This document shows positions 28,601-36,554 of a stretch of 55,229 nt of DNA, in pieces (positions within the stretch are counted from its first letter, which is position 1; every line of letters begins with the position of its first letter). A model generated the notes under the pieces. That model saw nothing but the letters and a program-made list of their open reading frames with translations. It ran no database searches and was not told the origin of the DNA. Source of the stretch: an uncultured Verrucomicrobiales bacterium (GTDB lineage Bacteria; Verrucomicrobiota; Verrucomicrobiia; Verrucomicrobiales; Akkermansiaceae); the NCBI GenBank assembly GCA_938008215.1, contig CALLLS010000044.1, positions 1-55,229 of the forward strand, written 5' to 3'. Made by a program: the position numbers and the translations under genes.

Positions 28601-29925
28601 GTGAGATGGTGAAAAAAGGCGCTCAGATTGCCACATGGGATGCTCACGCAGCCCCAGTTATCTCAGAGAAAGCGGGAATCGTGGAATTTAATGACATGAT
28701 TAATGGAATCACCTACACTCAAGACGCGGAAGGTAGCGACGAGGGACAAGGTGGCTTCACCGTCATCGAGCACAAAGAAGATTTACACCCGCAGATTAAA
28801 ATCCTTGATGCTAAATCCAAGAAAGTACTCGCTACTTATTCCATTCCAGTCGGCGCACGTCTTTCTGTAAAAGAAAAAGAGAAAGTTACTGGCGGTCAAC
28901 AGATCGCCCGTACTCCTCGTAAAGCAGAGAGAACGAAGGATATTACTGGTGGACTTCCTAAGATTTCTGAGCTCTTCGAAGCACGTCGACCGAAAGACGC
29001 TTGTGTCATCTCTAAGATTGATGGACTTGTATCCTTTGGCGGAACCGTTCGCGGAAAGAAAAAGGTTATCGTTACAAACCAAGAATCTGGAGACTCAGAA
29101 GATCACTTAGTCCCTATGGGTAAACACATCATCGTCGCAGAAGATGAGTACATCAAACGTGGTGAGAAGATTACGGAAGGAGCTGTTGCTCCTGAAGACC
29201 TTCTAGAGGCTTGTGGTGTTCACGAACTCCAAGAACATCTCGTTAATGAAGTTCAAGCTGTATACCGTGCCCAAGGTGTAGAGATTAATGATAAGCACAT
29301 TGAGATCATTATCCGCCAAATGCTTCGTAAGGTGAAAATCTCTGATCCAGGTGACTCAGAATTCCTTTGGGGAGACCAGATTGAGCGTTCTACTTTCCGT
29401 AAGGCAAACCAAGAGCTGGTCGAGCAAGGTGGTAAGCCTGCCGAAGGTGAGCCGGTCCTTCTTGGAATCACTAAAGCTTCGCTGGAAACAGAATCCTTCA
29501 TCTCTGCAGCGTCTTTCCAGGACACTACACGTGTTCTTACAGAGGCGGCCACCCTCGGAAAAGTGGATACTCTATTAGGGTTCAAGGAAAACGTTATTAT
29601 GGGGCACCTCATTCCTGGTGGATCTGGTTTCAGCCTCATGAAAGATGTAGAAGTGGAATTCACGGAAGAAGAGCCGGCTCCACTTCCCAAGCCATCCTTA
29701 AATGAAGATTCTGATCTAGAGGATAACATTACATCCTATGGAGAAGCTGCTCCTGCTCCATCATCGCTTAATGATGATGAGGACGCCTCTACAGGGATTG
29801 ACGCTCTGGACGCTCTCTTAGGCGGTGGTGGTGACATCGATCTAGATATCCCAGCTGACGAGGATGAAGACGACGACGAACCTAAGGAAGAAGCAAAGTC
29901 TTCTGAAGGTGAAGAAGTAGCTTAA
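25603..29925 (+). CDS. rpoC: RNA polymerase beta-prime subunit
   Basis: Largest core subunit; carries the active-site magnesium. The aspartates lie in NADFDGD (462-468). The N-terminal zinc finger has CTCG and CDRCG (about 68-90), and a second zinc site is formed by [13 protein letters not shown] (near 880). The trigger-loop region [19 protein letters not shown] follows (about 912). A sandwich-barrel insertion resembling that of proteobacteria spans about 970-1190. The total of 1440 residues includes a roughly 90-residue acidic, low-complexity C-terminal tail. A strong terminator ends the operon. Confidence 0.99.
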   Translation: MSVDMNLKELYGVDDKPQAFDQVGIILASPDVVRNWSRGEVQNPETINYRTFKPEKGGLFCERIFGPTRDWECTCGKYKRIKHKGVTCDRCGVEVTLSRVRRERMGHIELAVPVTHIWFYKCMPSRLGLMLDMSARHLERVIYYEDYIVIEPGQTPLEKGALLTELEIREAEDEYGEDSFRAGMGAEAVRELLASIELAPLITELQDQMGQTRSKQTKKKLAKRLKLAQGFAQSKTRPEWMVLTTLPVIPPDLRPLVPLEGGRFATSDLNDLYRRVINRNNRLKNLMQLKTPEVIIRNEKRMLQEAVDALFDNGRHGRAVTGAGNRPLKSLSDMLKGKGGRFRQNLLGKRVDYSGRSVIVIGPDLKLHQCGLPKTMALTLFEPFIIRRLKELGYCHTVRSAKKMIDRKTVEVWDILEEVTKGHPVMLNRAPTLHRLSIQAFEPVLIEGSAIRLHPLTCSAYNADFDGDQMAVHVPLSIEAQMEARQLMLAPNNIFSPASGKPIATPSQDIILGSYYLSYIRETTKPESLQGLPLFENHVDMEYALASGKIVYQDWVLLRNPDFGKKTIFGNADDRVILTSAGRVMFNEIWPDEIGFINKTIGKKQMGNLIWRTYQTVGKKRTVISLDKLKALGFKEAMYSGASIGMVDMVIPEDKPEILKKSYEEVATVEKQFKNGIITNGERYQRVIDIWTRATDTLSNKVFDTLIHNFGKREANPLFMMVDSGARGNKNQIKQLSGMRGLMAKPSGEIIERPITSNFREGLSVLEYFISTHGARKGLADTALKTADSGYMTRKLVDVSQDVIVTKEDCKTSNGLTVFSLGDDEGSISSRIYGRVAAEKITRPDGEVICEVDDLLDEEKANAIEDLGVTKMIIRSALTCESNHGICSRCYGQNLATGVMAKPGEAVGIIAAQSIGEPGTQLTMRTFHSGGVAFGGGSKPLLEVKNDGKLVYNDIRCVEDKDGNYIVLNKNGSLSVRDHGGMELESHKLVIGASIKIADGEMVKKGAQIATWDAHAAPVISEKAGIVEFNDMINGITYTQDAEGSDEGQGGFTVIEHKEDLHPQIKILDAKSKKVLATYSIPVGARLSVKEKEKVTGGQQIARTPRKAERTKDITGGLPKISELFEARRPKDACVISKIDGLVSFGGTVRGKKKVIVTNQESGDSEDHLVPMGKHIIVAEDEYIKRGEKITEGAVAPEDLLEACGVHELQEHLVNEVQAVYRAQGVEINDKHIEIIIRQMLRKVKISDPGDSEFLWGDQIERSTFRKANQELVEQGGKPAEGEPVLLGITKASLETESFISAASFQDTTRVLTEAATLGKVDTLLGFKENVIMGHLIPGGSGFSLMKDVEVEFTEEEPAPLPKPSLNEDSDLEDNITSYGEAAPAPSSLNDDEDASTGIDALDALLGGGGDIDLDIPADEDEDDDEPKEEAKSSEGEEVA

Positions 29926-29974
29926 CTCTCAGCGAAGATAATATGGTATCAAACTAAAATCTGCGCCAAAAAAC

Positions 29975-30004
29975 AAAACGCGTCCTAATGGGACGCGTTT
30001 TTTT
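29975..30004 (+). terminator. Rho-independent terminator ending the rpoBC operon
   Basis: Perfect 11-bp arms AAAACGCGTCC (29975-29985) and GGACGCGTTTT (29991-30001), loop of five, T run to 30004. The flanking A run could also serve the convergent gene ending at 30062. Confidence 0.95.
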
Positions 30005-30061
30005 ATTTTCATAGCCCATATTTTCCAAAATGCATATTTTGCATTCTAAGAGAAAGCTTAT

Positions 30062-31966
30062 TCAAGAGCCTCTATACAACTCACGCACGAAGTCTTCGTA
30101 TTGAATGACTTCAAACCTTCCGTCATGATGCTCTACAACTGCAGTGAGTGATTCCACCCAATCACCTGAATTCAGATAGCGAATACCATCTATCATTTCA
30201 TCAGCTGGAGTATGCACATGTCCACATATGATCCCGTCACACCCTTTCTTAACAGCGTGATCTTTTAGGATTGTTTGATACTTATCTACGAAGGCTACTG
30301 TAGATTTAACCTTTGCTTTCACTTGCTTAGAAATGGAATAGTATTCTTTCCCCTGCCAGGCTCTAAAATTATTATATACGCGGTTTACCTTTAAAAGAAG
30401 GTCGTATCCGAGCGACCCTAAAAACGCGATCCACTTATGATTTGTAGAGATACTATCAAATCCGTCACCATGCACTACGAGGTATTTCTTGCCATCTAAG
30501 CCCTCATGCACCACTTCCTTCATGAGCCTAAAACTTTCAAAAGTAATAGGCAGGAAACGGTCTAAAATGTCATCATGGTTTCCTCTTAAGTATGTGACTT
30601 CCACTTGCTCTTTCTCGATTTTGTTGAGAACTGTTCTTAGAAAACGTGTGTGAAGCTTTTTCCATTCTGACCCTCTTTTTAGAGCCCATCCATCAACGAT
30701 ATCTCCATTAAGGTAGAGCTTTTCACACTGTGTATGCTTAAGAAAGTCCACCACTTCTTTCACCTTACTATCTTCTACCCCTAGATGAATATCTGAGATA
30801 AAGATACTACGGTAGGAAAACTTTTGAGGTTTCTTTTGAGAAATATTCCTTGAGTTAATAGCGCGACGAGAAAGGTTCTCTAAATCAATCTCAAAGGTAT
30901 CAATCACTTTAGCCCAAGATAACTCTTCAGCGGTAGAGCGAGCGGCATTTGATACTGCTGTATGGTTCCTTTCTGACGCTATTTCCTGAGCCGCTTTTAT
31001 AAATGCACCTGCATCACCTAATGCCACCTTATAGCCATTCTCTCCATTCCTAACGAATCTTCCAGGAGCTGCATAATCATAGCTTAAAGTTATATTTCCA
31101 CTCCCCATAGCTTCCATCACCACGTTTCCGTAAGTTTCTGTTTCACTCGCAAAGAGTAAGATATCAGATGAGGCATAATAGGCAGCTAAGTTTTCACCAG
31201 TTTGCATTCCAGCCCAGATCACGTCTGGATAATCCTTTGCTAACGCTTCTCTATCTGGACCATCGCCGACCACAACCATTTTAGTATTTGGTAAAGATTC
31301 TTTAATTTTTAGGTACGCCCTAAAAGATACGGGAATGTTTTTTTCTGTAGAAACTCGTCCTACAAATAAGCAGACCAAGTCCTCTTTTTTCGCACCCCAT
31401 CTATTTCGGAGTGCTTCGTCCCGTTTAGCTGGAGAGAAAAGTTCTGTATCTACTCCTCTTCCTAGCAGACGTACTTCATCAAACCCTTCTTTATGCAACC
31501 TTTCCACTACTTCTGGAGAAGGTGCAAAGGTACAAGTAGCCTTACTGTGAACGTTCTTTAAGAACGCAAGGGCTGCTGGCTTAAAACCATCCAATTTATA
31601 CGTCTCTAGATATTGGTCAAAGTTAGTATGGAAACCTGCGGCCACTGGAATTCCTAGTGTTGCAGCCGCTTTAATCGCGGATAAACCAAGCGGTGTTTCT
31701 GTAGCCACATAAATCACATCTGGTCTCTTTTTCTTCCAATGCGTGAAAAGTTTCAATCTACCTGGTAGCCCCATTCTCACTTCCTTATATCCAGGTAATG
31801 GAATGGAAGGTAATGGGGTCTCTCCCAGTTGCTTAGGACGATCTGCGGTATGATAAACATGCACTAAATGTCCTTTATCTCTTAAACCGTCGACGAAACG
31901 CCCCAGAGTCATGGCTACCCCATTAATGTCTGGAGGAAACGTATCCGTTACGAATTCAATACGCAT
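30062..31966 (-). CDS. Fusion: GT4-type glycosyltransferase plus LpxH-like metallophosphatase
   Basis: One 634-residue protein with two enzyme domains. Residues 1 to about 370 form a GT-B glycosyltransferase of family 4: DTFPPDINGVA near the start, FVGRVSTEKN (201-210) and the EX7E motif (Glu277, Glu285). Residues about 388-634 are a calcineurin-type phosphoesterase resembling UDP-2,3-diacylglucosamine pyrophosphatase: SDIHLG (391-396), GDIVDGW (421-427), GNHDD (462-466), HGDG (499-502) and GHVH (582-585), all metal-binding blocks intact. The joint is continuous, with no frameshift. A role in lipid or envelope glycan synthesis is likely; substrates are unknown. Confidence 0.9.
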   Translation of the reverse strand: MRIEFVTDTFPPDINGVAMTLGRFVDGLRDKGHLVHVYHTADRPKQLGETPLPSIPLPGYKEVRMGLPGRLKLFTHWKKKRPDVIYVATETPLGLSAIKAAATLGIPVAAGFHTNFDQYLETYKLDGFKPAALAFLKNVHSKATCTFAPSPEVVERLHKEGFDEVRLLGRGVDTELFSPAKRDEALRNRWGAKKEDLVCLFVGRVSTEKNIPVSFRAYLKIKESLPNTKMVVVGDGPDREALAKDYPDVIWAGMQTGENLAAYYASSDILLFASETETYGNVVMEAMGSGNITLSYDYAAPGRFVRNGENGYKVALGDAGAFIKAAQEIASERNHTAVSNAARSTAEELSWAKVIDTFEIDLENLSRRAINSRNISQKKPQKFSYRSIFISDIHLGVEDSKVKEVVDFLKHTQCEKLYLNGDIVDGWALKRGSEWKKLHTRFLRTVLNKIEKEQVEVTYLRGNHDDILDRFLPITFESFRLMKEVVHEGLDGKKYLVVHGDGFDSISTNHKWIAFLGSLGYDLLLKVNRVYNNFRAWQGKEYYSISKQVKAKVKSTVAFVDKYQTILKDHAVKKGCDGIICGHVHTPADEMIDGIRYLNSGDWVESLTAVVEHHDGRFEVIQYEDFVRELYRGS

Positions 31967-32082
31967 AAAAAGATTGTTCTTATTGAAAGAGCAGTATCAA
32001 ATTACTTAACACAAAGATATGCGCAAGGACATTCCAAGAGAGATTGATTGAATTTATTTTTCTACCTAGTATCTTACTACAA

Positions 32083-32718
32083 ATGTATCGCCGTTATTAC
32101 TTGTTGCTCGTATATTCTGGGCTGTTTATGATCTCCTCACTTTTTGTAGGGTGCTCATATAATAGCTCGGGTAGCATAGACGAAATGGGCGTCTGGAAAA
32201 GCGATCTCAAATCAGAAATCCAAGCATTAGGGTACCGGAACTGGATAGTAGTGGCCGATGCCTCTTTCCCTTTTTACAATAGAAAAGGCATTAGAACCGT
32301 AGCAGCACCTGTTGAAACACCAGAAGTGATTGCTGAAATCATCTCTACCATTGATGTAACGCAACACGTCAAGCCTCATTTCTACCTCGCTAGAGAACTT
32401 CCCGCTGTTAAAAATAATTTAGCTCCTGGCATTAATCAATTCCGTCAAGAGCTTAAGACCTCATTGGCTGGCTATAAGCCGACCGAGCTTGATGAAGCTA
32501 CTTTAAACCGGCTCTTACAAGGAACCTCTAGCTCCTATGCTGTCCTTGTTATTAAAACTCAAACATCACTCCCCTACAGTGCAGTCTTTATTGAGCTGGA
32601 TAGCGGTTATTGGGATGGCGACGCTGAGCGCGAGTTACGCCAACAGCTGAATGACAAAGCGTCATCAGCCCCTACGGGACGAGAAAGCGACTCAAACCAG
32701 AGCCTCGTCACGTTGTAA
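32083..32718 (+). CDS. Lipoprotein with an RbsD/FucU-like domain
   Basis: The ATG at 32083 gives 211 residues with a lipoprotein signal ending in VGC (Cys24); an upstream in-frame TTG at 32044 is less likely. Residues about 41-110 (SEIQALGYRNWIVVADASFP, then ETPEVIAEIISTIDV) resemble the N-terminal part of RbsD/FucU sugar mutarotases. The position that is usually the catalytic His (LGH) is Tyr here, while the Asp of VVADA (Asp59) is kept. RbsD and FucU are cytosolic, so an exported lipid-anchored version would be unusual. The resemblance is by eye and moderate. It converges with the RlpA gene, 3 bp apart. Confidence 0.65.
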   Translation: MYRRYYLLLVYSGLFMISSLFVGCSYNSSGSIDEMGVWKSDLKSEIQALGYRNWIVVADASFPFYNRKGIRTVAAPVETPEVIAEIISTIDVTQHVKPHFYLARELPAVKNNLAPGINQFRQELKTSLAGYKPTELDEATLNRLLQGTSSSYAVLVIKTQTSLPYSAVFIELDSGYWDGDAERELRQQLNDKASSAPTGRESDSNQSLVTL

Positions 32719-32721
32719 AGT

Positions 32722-33264
32722 TTAAGGCTTTCTGTATGTCCAGTTTCCATAAGAAAGGACTTCCACTTTCACTTTAGTTATCCCTCTTCCGTAGAAACCT
32801 AACCTTTTAGCCGAACCTATTGTAACATCGATGATTCGTCCTTTAATATACGGACCACGGTCCGTTATCGTTAAAATCTCTGATTTCCCATTAAAAAGAG
32901 AAGTGACCTTTACCTTTGTTCCAAATGGTAAGGTTTTATGAGCGGCTGTATACGCATTATTAGAGAGCGGACGACCACTGGCAGTGGTCGTGTTATTCCC
33001 ATTTGTTCTCACACTATACCAAGAAGCAGTTCCTGTAATTGTCTTGAGAGAAGATTTTTTCTTTTCCGCTGCCTTCTTTGCCACTTCCTCCGCCTTTTTT
33101 TTCTCTTCTAAGGCGATCCGTTCTTTCTCTAATGCCTCTTTAGCAAGCTCAGCCTTCTTAGCTTTAGACTTAAATGGCATTTCTACGGGTAAGTTCACTC
33201 CCTCTGATAATGTTTCACAAGAAGGCAACAGACATAGTAGGGCAATAACAAAAATGAATCGCAT
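32722..33264 (-). CDS. RlpA-like septal/peptidoglycan lipoprotein
   Basis: The start at 33264 gives 180 residues with the lipoprotein signal MRFIFVIALLCLLPSC; the longer frame to 33408 adds an unlikely 48-residue lead and overlaps nhaC. A charged Lys/Glu/Ala helix follows (about 33-65). The double-psi beta-barrel domain comes next (about 73-178): GTASWYS, TASGRPL, AAHKTLPFGTKVKV, and DRGPYIKGRIIDVT with the presumed catalytic Asp. RlpA proteins cleave naked glycan strands at division septa or bind them. No SPOR domain is present. Confidence 0.9.
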   Translation of the reverse strand: MRFIFVIALLCLLPSCETLSEGVNLPVEMPFKSKAKKAELAKEALEKERIALEEKKKAEEVAKKAAEKKKSSLKTITGTASWYSVRTNGNNTTTASGRPLSNNAYTAAHKTLPFGTKVKVTSLFNGKSEILTITDRGPYIKGRIIDVTIGSAKRLGFYGRGITKVKVEVLSYGNWTYRKP

Positions 33265-33305
33265 ATTAATTAGTAGAATATCTCTACCACTTTGTGATGG
33301 CAAGG

Positions 33306-34709
33306 CTACAAAAGAATAAATCCAAAGATTATGAAAAATAGAGCTGCTAGAACGCCGCAGATTAAGGCGTATGGCAGTTGAGTGTTTACATGTGAATATG
33401 TAGAACACCCAGCTGCTAAAGAGCTAACGATCGTCGTATCACTATAAGGACTGCAGTGATCACCAAAAACCGCACCACTGAATATCGCCGCAACCAGAAT
33501 AGGAAATAAATTAAGTAGCTCCCCATCAGTTAGCTCACTTGTAAACCCAAAGGCAATCGGAAAAAGAAGCGCCATCGTCCCCCAAGATGTGCCAGTAGTG
33601 AAAGAAAGAAGACATCCCAGGAGGAATACCGCGACAGGTAAAAATGAAACTGATAGAGAATCTCCTAACAAATCACTCAAGTGACCTGCTAGGTCATGCT
33701 CTTGCAACACTCCCCCGAAAAGCCAAGCACATAAAAGTACACCAAGAGGCATGACCATCTGCCTCATCCCATCAAAGAGAATAGTTACCCTCTCTTTAAC
33801 CCGTATCTGATAATTCAGCAGGAATATGACAGAGAGGCTTAGAATACTAGATATCATAAAGACCTTAGGTCCACTCCCTCCTCCTAAAGCATTAATTACT
33901 TTTCCCAAGCTCACAGGTAGTAGAACTTTTTCTTCAAAAAAGTAATAGAGAATAGGAATACTCAATAAGAGCACCCCCACAGCCAAAAGCGACTTAATCA
34001 AGCCAGTTTCTTGAATGGATTTCGCTTCCACTAAACTTTCAACAGGTTTTGCCTTCTTCATAAAGCCGAAGTCTTTTCCAGTAATGCTAAGTAACAGAGC
34101 GAGGACAAGAGAGAATAGGCAGTAGAAGTTAAGCGAAATAGATTTTAAAAAAATAGTGTATGGAGAAATTTCAATGCCCCGTTCTAATAAAACGACGCTA
34201 ATTAAGCCTAACTGCATGGCTATCCAAGTGGAAACAGGAGCTAAACAAGCAATTGAAGAAGATGTCGTGTCTGCTAAGTATGCGAGTTTTTCACGAGAAA
34301 CCCCCACCCTATCCGCTACGGGTCGCACTAATCTGCCCAGCAATAAACTATTAGCTAACCCATCAAAGAAACACAAAAAGCCAAGCCCTATGACACGTAG
34401 TTCAAGCTGCTTCTTAGTCTCCACCTTATGAAAAAAAAATCCAAGTCCTCCACTTGACTGAAGAAGGGAGGCAAAACCTCCTAAGGCAACGGTAAATATA
34501 AGAGCTGAATAATGCCATGGGTTAGAAAGTTCTCTCCATACTATATTTCCAAATACGGAGAAAAATCCACTCAAAGACTGGTTTGGTAAAATGAATACGC
34601 CAAGAAGAGCTCCAAGTAGTAATGAAATCATCGTCCTTCTGGTAGAAAGAATCAGAAGTAAGGAAAAAAGCACTGGCAGAACTGCCATGATTACAGGTGA
34701 GAGGCTCAT
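33306..34709 (-). CDS. NhaC-family Na+/H+ antiporter
   Basis: Polytopic inner-membrane protein of 467 residues with about a dozen hydrophobic segments. The diagnostic block FSGAVFGDHCSPYSDTTIVSS (about 411-431) followed by HVNTQLPYA is typical of NhaC. LADTTSSSIACLAPVSTWIA (about 145-164) is the matching first-half motif. It is expected to exchange sodium for protons, but relatives also move malate/lactate or lysine, so substrate is uncertain. Followed after 41 bp by the rlpA-like gene. Confidence 0.9.
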   Translation of the reverse strand: MSLSPVIMAVLPVLFSLLLILSTRRTMISLLLGALLGVFILPNQSLSGFFSVFGNIVWRELSNPWHYSALIFTVALGGFASLLQSSGGLGFFFHKVETKKQLELRVIGLGFLCFFDGLANSLLLGRLVRPVADRVGVSREKLAYLADTTSSSIACLAPVSTWIAMQLGLISVVLLERGIEISPYTIFLKSISLNFYCLFSLVLALLLSITGKDFGFMKKAKPVESLVEAKSIQETGLIKSLLAVGVLLLSIPILYYFFEEKVLLPVSLGKVINALGGGSGPKVFMISSILSLSVIFLLNYQIRVKERVTILFDGMRQMVMPLGVLLCAWLFGGVLQEHDLAGHLSDLLGDSLSVSFLPVAVFLLGCLLSFTTGTSWGTMALLFPIAFGFTSELTDGELLNLFPILVAAIFSGAVFGDHCSPYSDTTIVSSLAAGCSTYSHVNTQLPYALICGVLAALFFIIFGFILL

Positions 34710-34731
34710 AGATTCGGTTGAAATTTATGGA

Positions 34732-34764
34732 GTGCCATACATTTAGCAAATATAAATTTGGCAC
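34732..34764. promoter_or_regulatory. Inverted repeat between nhaC-like and LysM-like genes
   Basis: Arms GTGCCA (34732-34737) and TGGCAC (34759-34764), with inner ATTT/AAAT pairing. It lies in the 115-bp divergent region, 23 bp upstream of the nhaC-like start. Could be an operator; evidence is only symmetry. Confidence 0.3.
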
Positions 34765-34824
34765 CGTTATTTATATCATGAGATTTAGCTATTGAAATTT
34801 CTAGGAAATCTATCCATTTAATTT

Positions 34825-35712
34825 ATGAATATCTTCATGATCAAATATCTTCTATTTTTATTCCTTCTTCCCTGCGTTGCTCAAGAAAGTAATTCTGAGC
34901 GCTTACTACCTGAAAACCCGAGCGGTATTTCCAGCCCTGAGGCAAAAAAGATGAACCCCCTCATTGCTCAAGTAGGGCGCGCGGTCATCACCGAAAAAGA
35001 AAAAGAAATGAAGCGTAATGAGAAGCAACGTCTCGCTAACTTAGAAGCTAAAGAAAGAGCTAAAGAAGAAGCTCGGCTTGCAAGAATTGAAGCGCGTAAA
35101 TCAAGGCCTGCAGAACCACCTGTAGAATGTGAAGGATATAATGGAACTCAGTCCTATAAAATTGAACGTGGTGTAACCCTAGGAAAGATAGGCGCTGAAG
35201 TCTATGGGAACTCCGCATACGCTACTCTCGTTTCTATTTTTAATAAAAAGCCTGCTAATAAACTCTTTTTAGGCGAAACTCTTAAAACACCCTCACCTTA
35301 TGAGATTTTCACAAAACTTGATGGAAAGGCGGTATATGAAAAATACCCATATGCTATAAGAGACTGCCTTTCTATCCATGAGCGATTCAAGAAGCTCACT
35401 CCAACAATCCTTGCAGAAAAAAGCGCTGGCAAAGGGTATTCTGACGCTACTAAAAAAGAACTAGATCAAATGATTTGGGAACTTGATCAGGTAAAACGCG
35501 ACTTTTTTGAGAAAATAGAAGGTATAAATGAATACCCCACAAGTGCTACCACCCAGCTTCACAGTGCATATACAAATCTTCAAAGTATACGAAGAGGGGA
35601 CCTTGGCACCAATAACCTAAGAATTCAAAGGGTTCATATCTATCTTATCAATGGCTATAGTTATGCCCTTTCTTGGGGACGAGACGGGTTTGTGACACCC
35701 AAAAGCGAATGA
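34825..35712 (+). CDS. Secreted protein with charged helix and LysM-like segment
   Basis: Not assigned to a named family. The 295 residues begin with a signal peptide (about 1-19, cut after CVAQ). A highly charged Lys/Glu/Arg helix follows (about 55-95, probable coiled coil). A segment (110-156) then looks like a LysM fold: SYKIERGVTLGKIGAEVYG, then LVSIFNKKPANKLFLGETL. The helical C-terminal part (about 160-295) is unrecognised. LysM would bind peptidoglycan. Its stop overlaps the next gene's ATG (ATGA), so the pair is translationally coupled. Confidence 0.7.
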   Translation: MNIFMIKYLLFLFLLPCVAQESNSERLLPENPSGISSPEAKKMNPLIAQVGRAVITEKEKEMKRNEKQRLANLEAKERAKEEARLARIEARKSRPAEPPVECEGYNGTQSYKIERGVTLGKIGAEVYGNSAYATLVSIFNKKPANKLFLGETLKTPSPYEIFTKLDGKAVYEKYPYAIRDCLSIHERFKKLTPTILAEKSAGKGYSDATKKELDQMIWELDQVKRDFFEKIEGINEYPTSATTQLHSAYTNLQSIRRGDLGTNNLRIQRVHIYLINGYSYALSWGRDGFVTPKSE

Positions 35713-36554
35713 TCGCAATACTTTCTAGAGATGCAGAGCTTTACAGCACGCGCGTCATTAAAAAAGTATTTGAGGAAGCTGAAGAAACAGTCGTTATTTT
35801 AGATGCTCTTAAACTTGAAGTGAAAATCGGACAAGGCGTCTTTCTAAAAGGAGAAAAAATTACACCTCGCTTGATCATCCCACGCTTCTCTTCCGCGATA
35901 TTGCTCGCAGGCCTTGCCGTTATTAGAGAATGGGAAAGGGAAGGAATACCAGTTCTAAATAGCGCAGCAAGCCTTGCTCTCGCTCATGACCAACTCGCCA
36001 CCCTACAATGCTTAAGCAAAGATAGTCTACCTGTACCTAAAACCTCATTTTGTAGCCAGCCCTCTGATGCTGATACGTTTAACTCATTAGTAGGAACAGA
36101 TCCAAAAGTCGTTAAACTCCTGAATTCCAGCCAAGGAAAAGGTGTGACCTATTCCCCTGGCAAAAAAACGACTCGCTCTCTCCTGTCTACCCTCGCCACC
36201 CTTCACTCCAGTGGTATAACTCAGAAGTTCCACTCCGAAGCTCAAGGAGAAGATTTCAGGTTAATTGTCTTTAAGGGCGAAGTCATAGGAGCTATTAAAA
36301 GAACTTCTAGAGAAGGAGAGTTCCGCGCAAATCTACATCAAGGTGGCAGTATTTCTTGCTACCAACCTAGTAAAAAAGAGGCGGCGCTGGCTATCCAAGC
36401 ATCACAATCCCTAGGGTTAGCTTTCGCTGGAGTAGATCTCATTAATACAGAGAAAGGCACCCTCATTTTAGAAGTGAACGCTTCACCAGGTTTAGAAGGA
36501 GTTGAACAAGGAAATGAAGGCAGAATAGCTAGGAGCTTAACTCAGTTACTTTAA
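35709..36554 (+). CDS. RimK-type ATP-grasp ligase
   Basis: ATP-grasp enzyme that forms amide bonds, in known cases adding glutamate to a protein C-terminus (ribosomal S6) or building small peptides. The ATG at 35709 gives 281 residues starting MIAILSRDAELYSTR, the RimK-like N-terminus. It has HDQLATLQCL (substrate/ATP helix), VVKLLNSSQGKGVT (glycine-rich loop), GEDFRLIVFKGEVIGAIKR, and LEVNASPGLEG with the metal-binding Glu and Asn. A 12-codon upstream extension is excluded because the ATGA overlap fits better. Its target here is unknown; coupling to a secreted LysM-like protein is unusual. Confidence 0.9.
   Translation: MIAILSRDAELYSTRVIKKVFEEAEETVVILDALKLEVKIGQGVFLKGEKITPRLIIPRFSSAILLAGLAVIREWEREGIPVLNSAASLALAHDQLATLQCLSKDSLPVPKTSFCSQPSDADTFNSLVGTDPKVVKLLNSSQGKGVTYSPGKKTTRSLLSTLATLHSSGITQKFHSEAQGEDFRLIVFKGEVIGAIKRTSREGEFRANLHQGGSISCYQPSKKEAALAIQASQSLGLAFAGVDLINTEKGTLILEVNASPGLEGVEQGNEGRIARSLTQLL

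Noticed and set aside
29253-29729. 158-codon minus-strand frame in the rpoC 3' region
   Set aside because: Antisense to the conserved rpoC sequence and without its own start signals or motifs.
33265-33408. Upstream extension of the RlpA-like protein
   Set aside because: It overlaps the end of the nhaC-like gene and hides the clear lipoprotein signal that starts at 33264.
35673-35708. Twelve-codon upstream extension of the RimK-like ligase
   Set aside because: The ATG at 35709 overlaps the previous stop as ATGA and begins with the family N-terminus.
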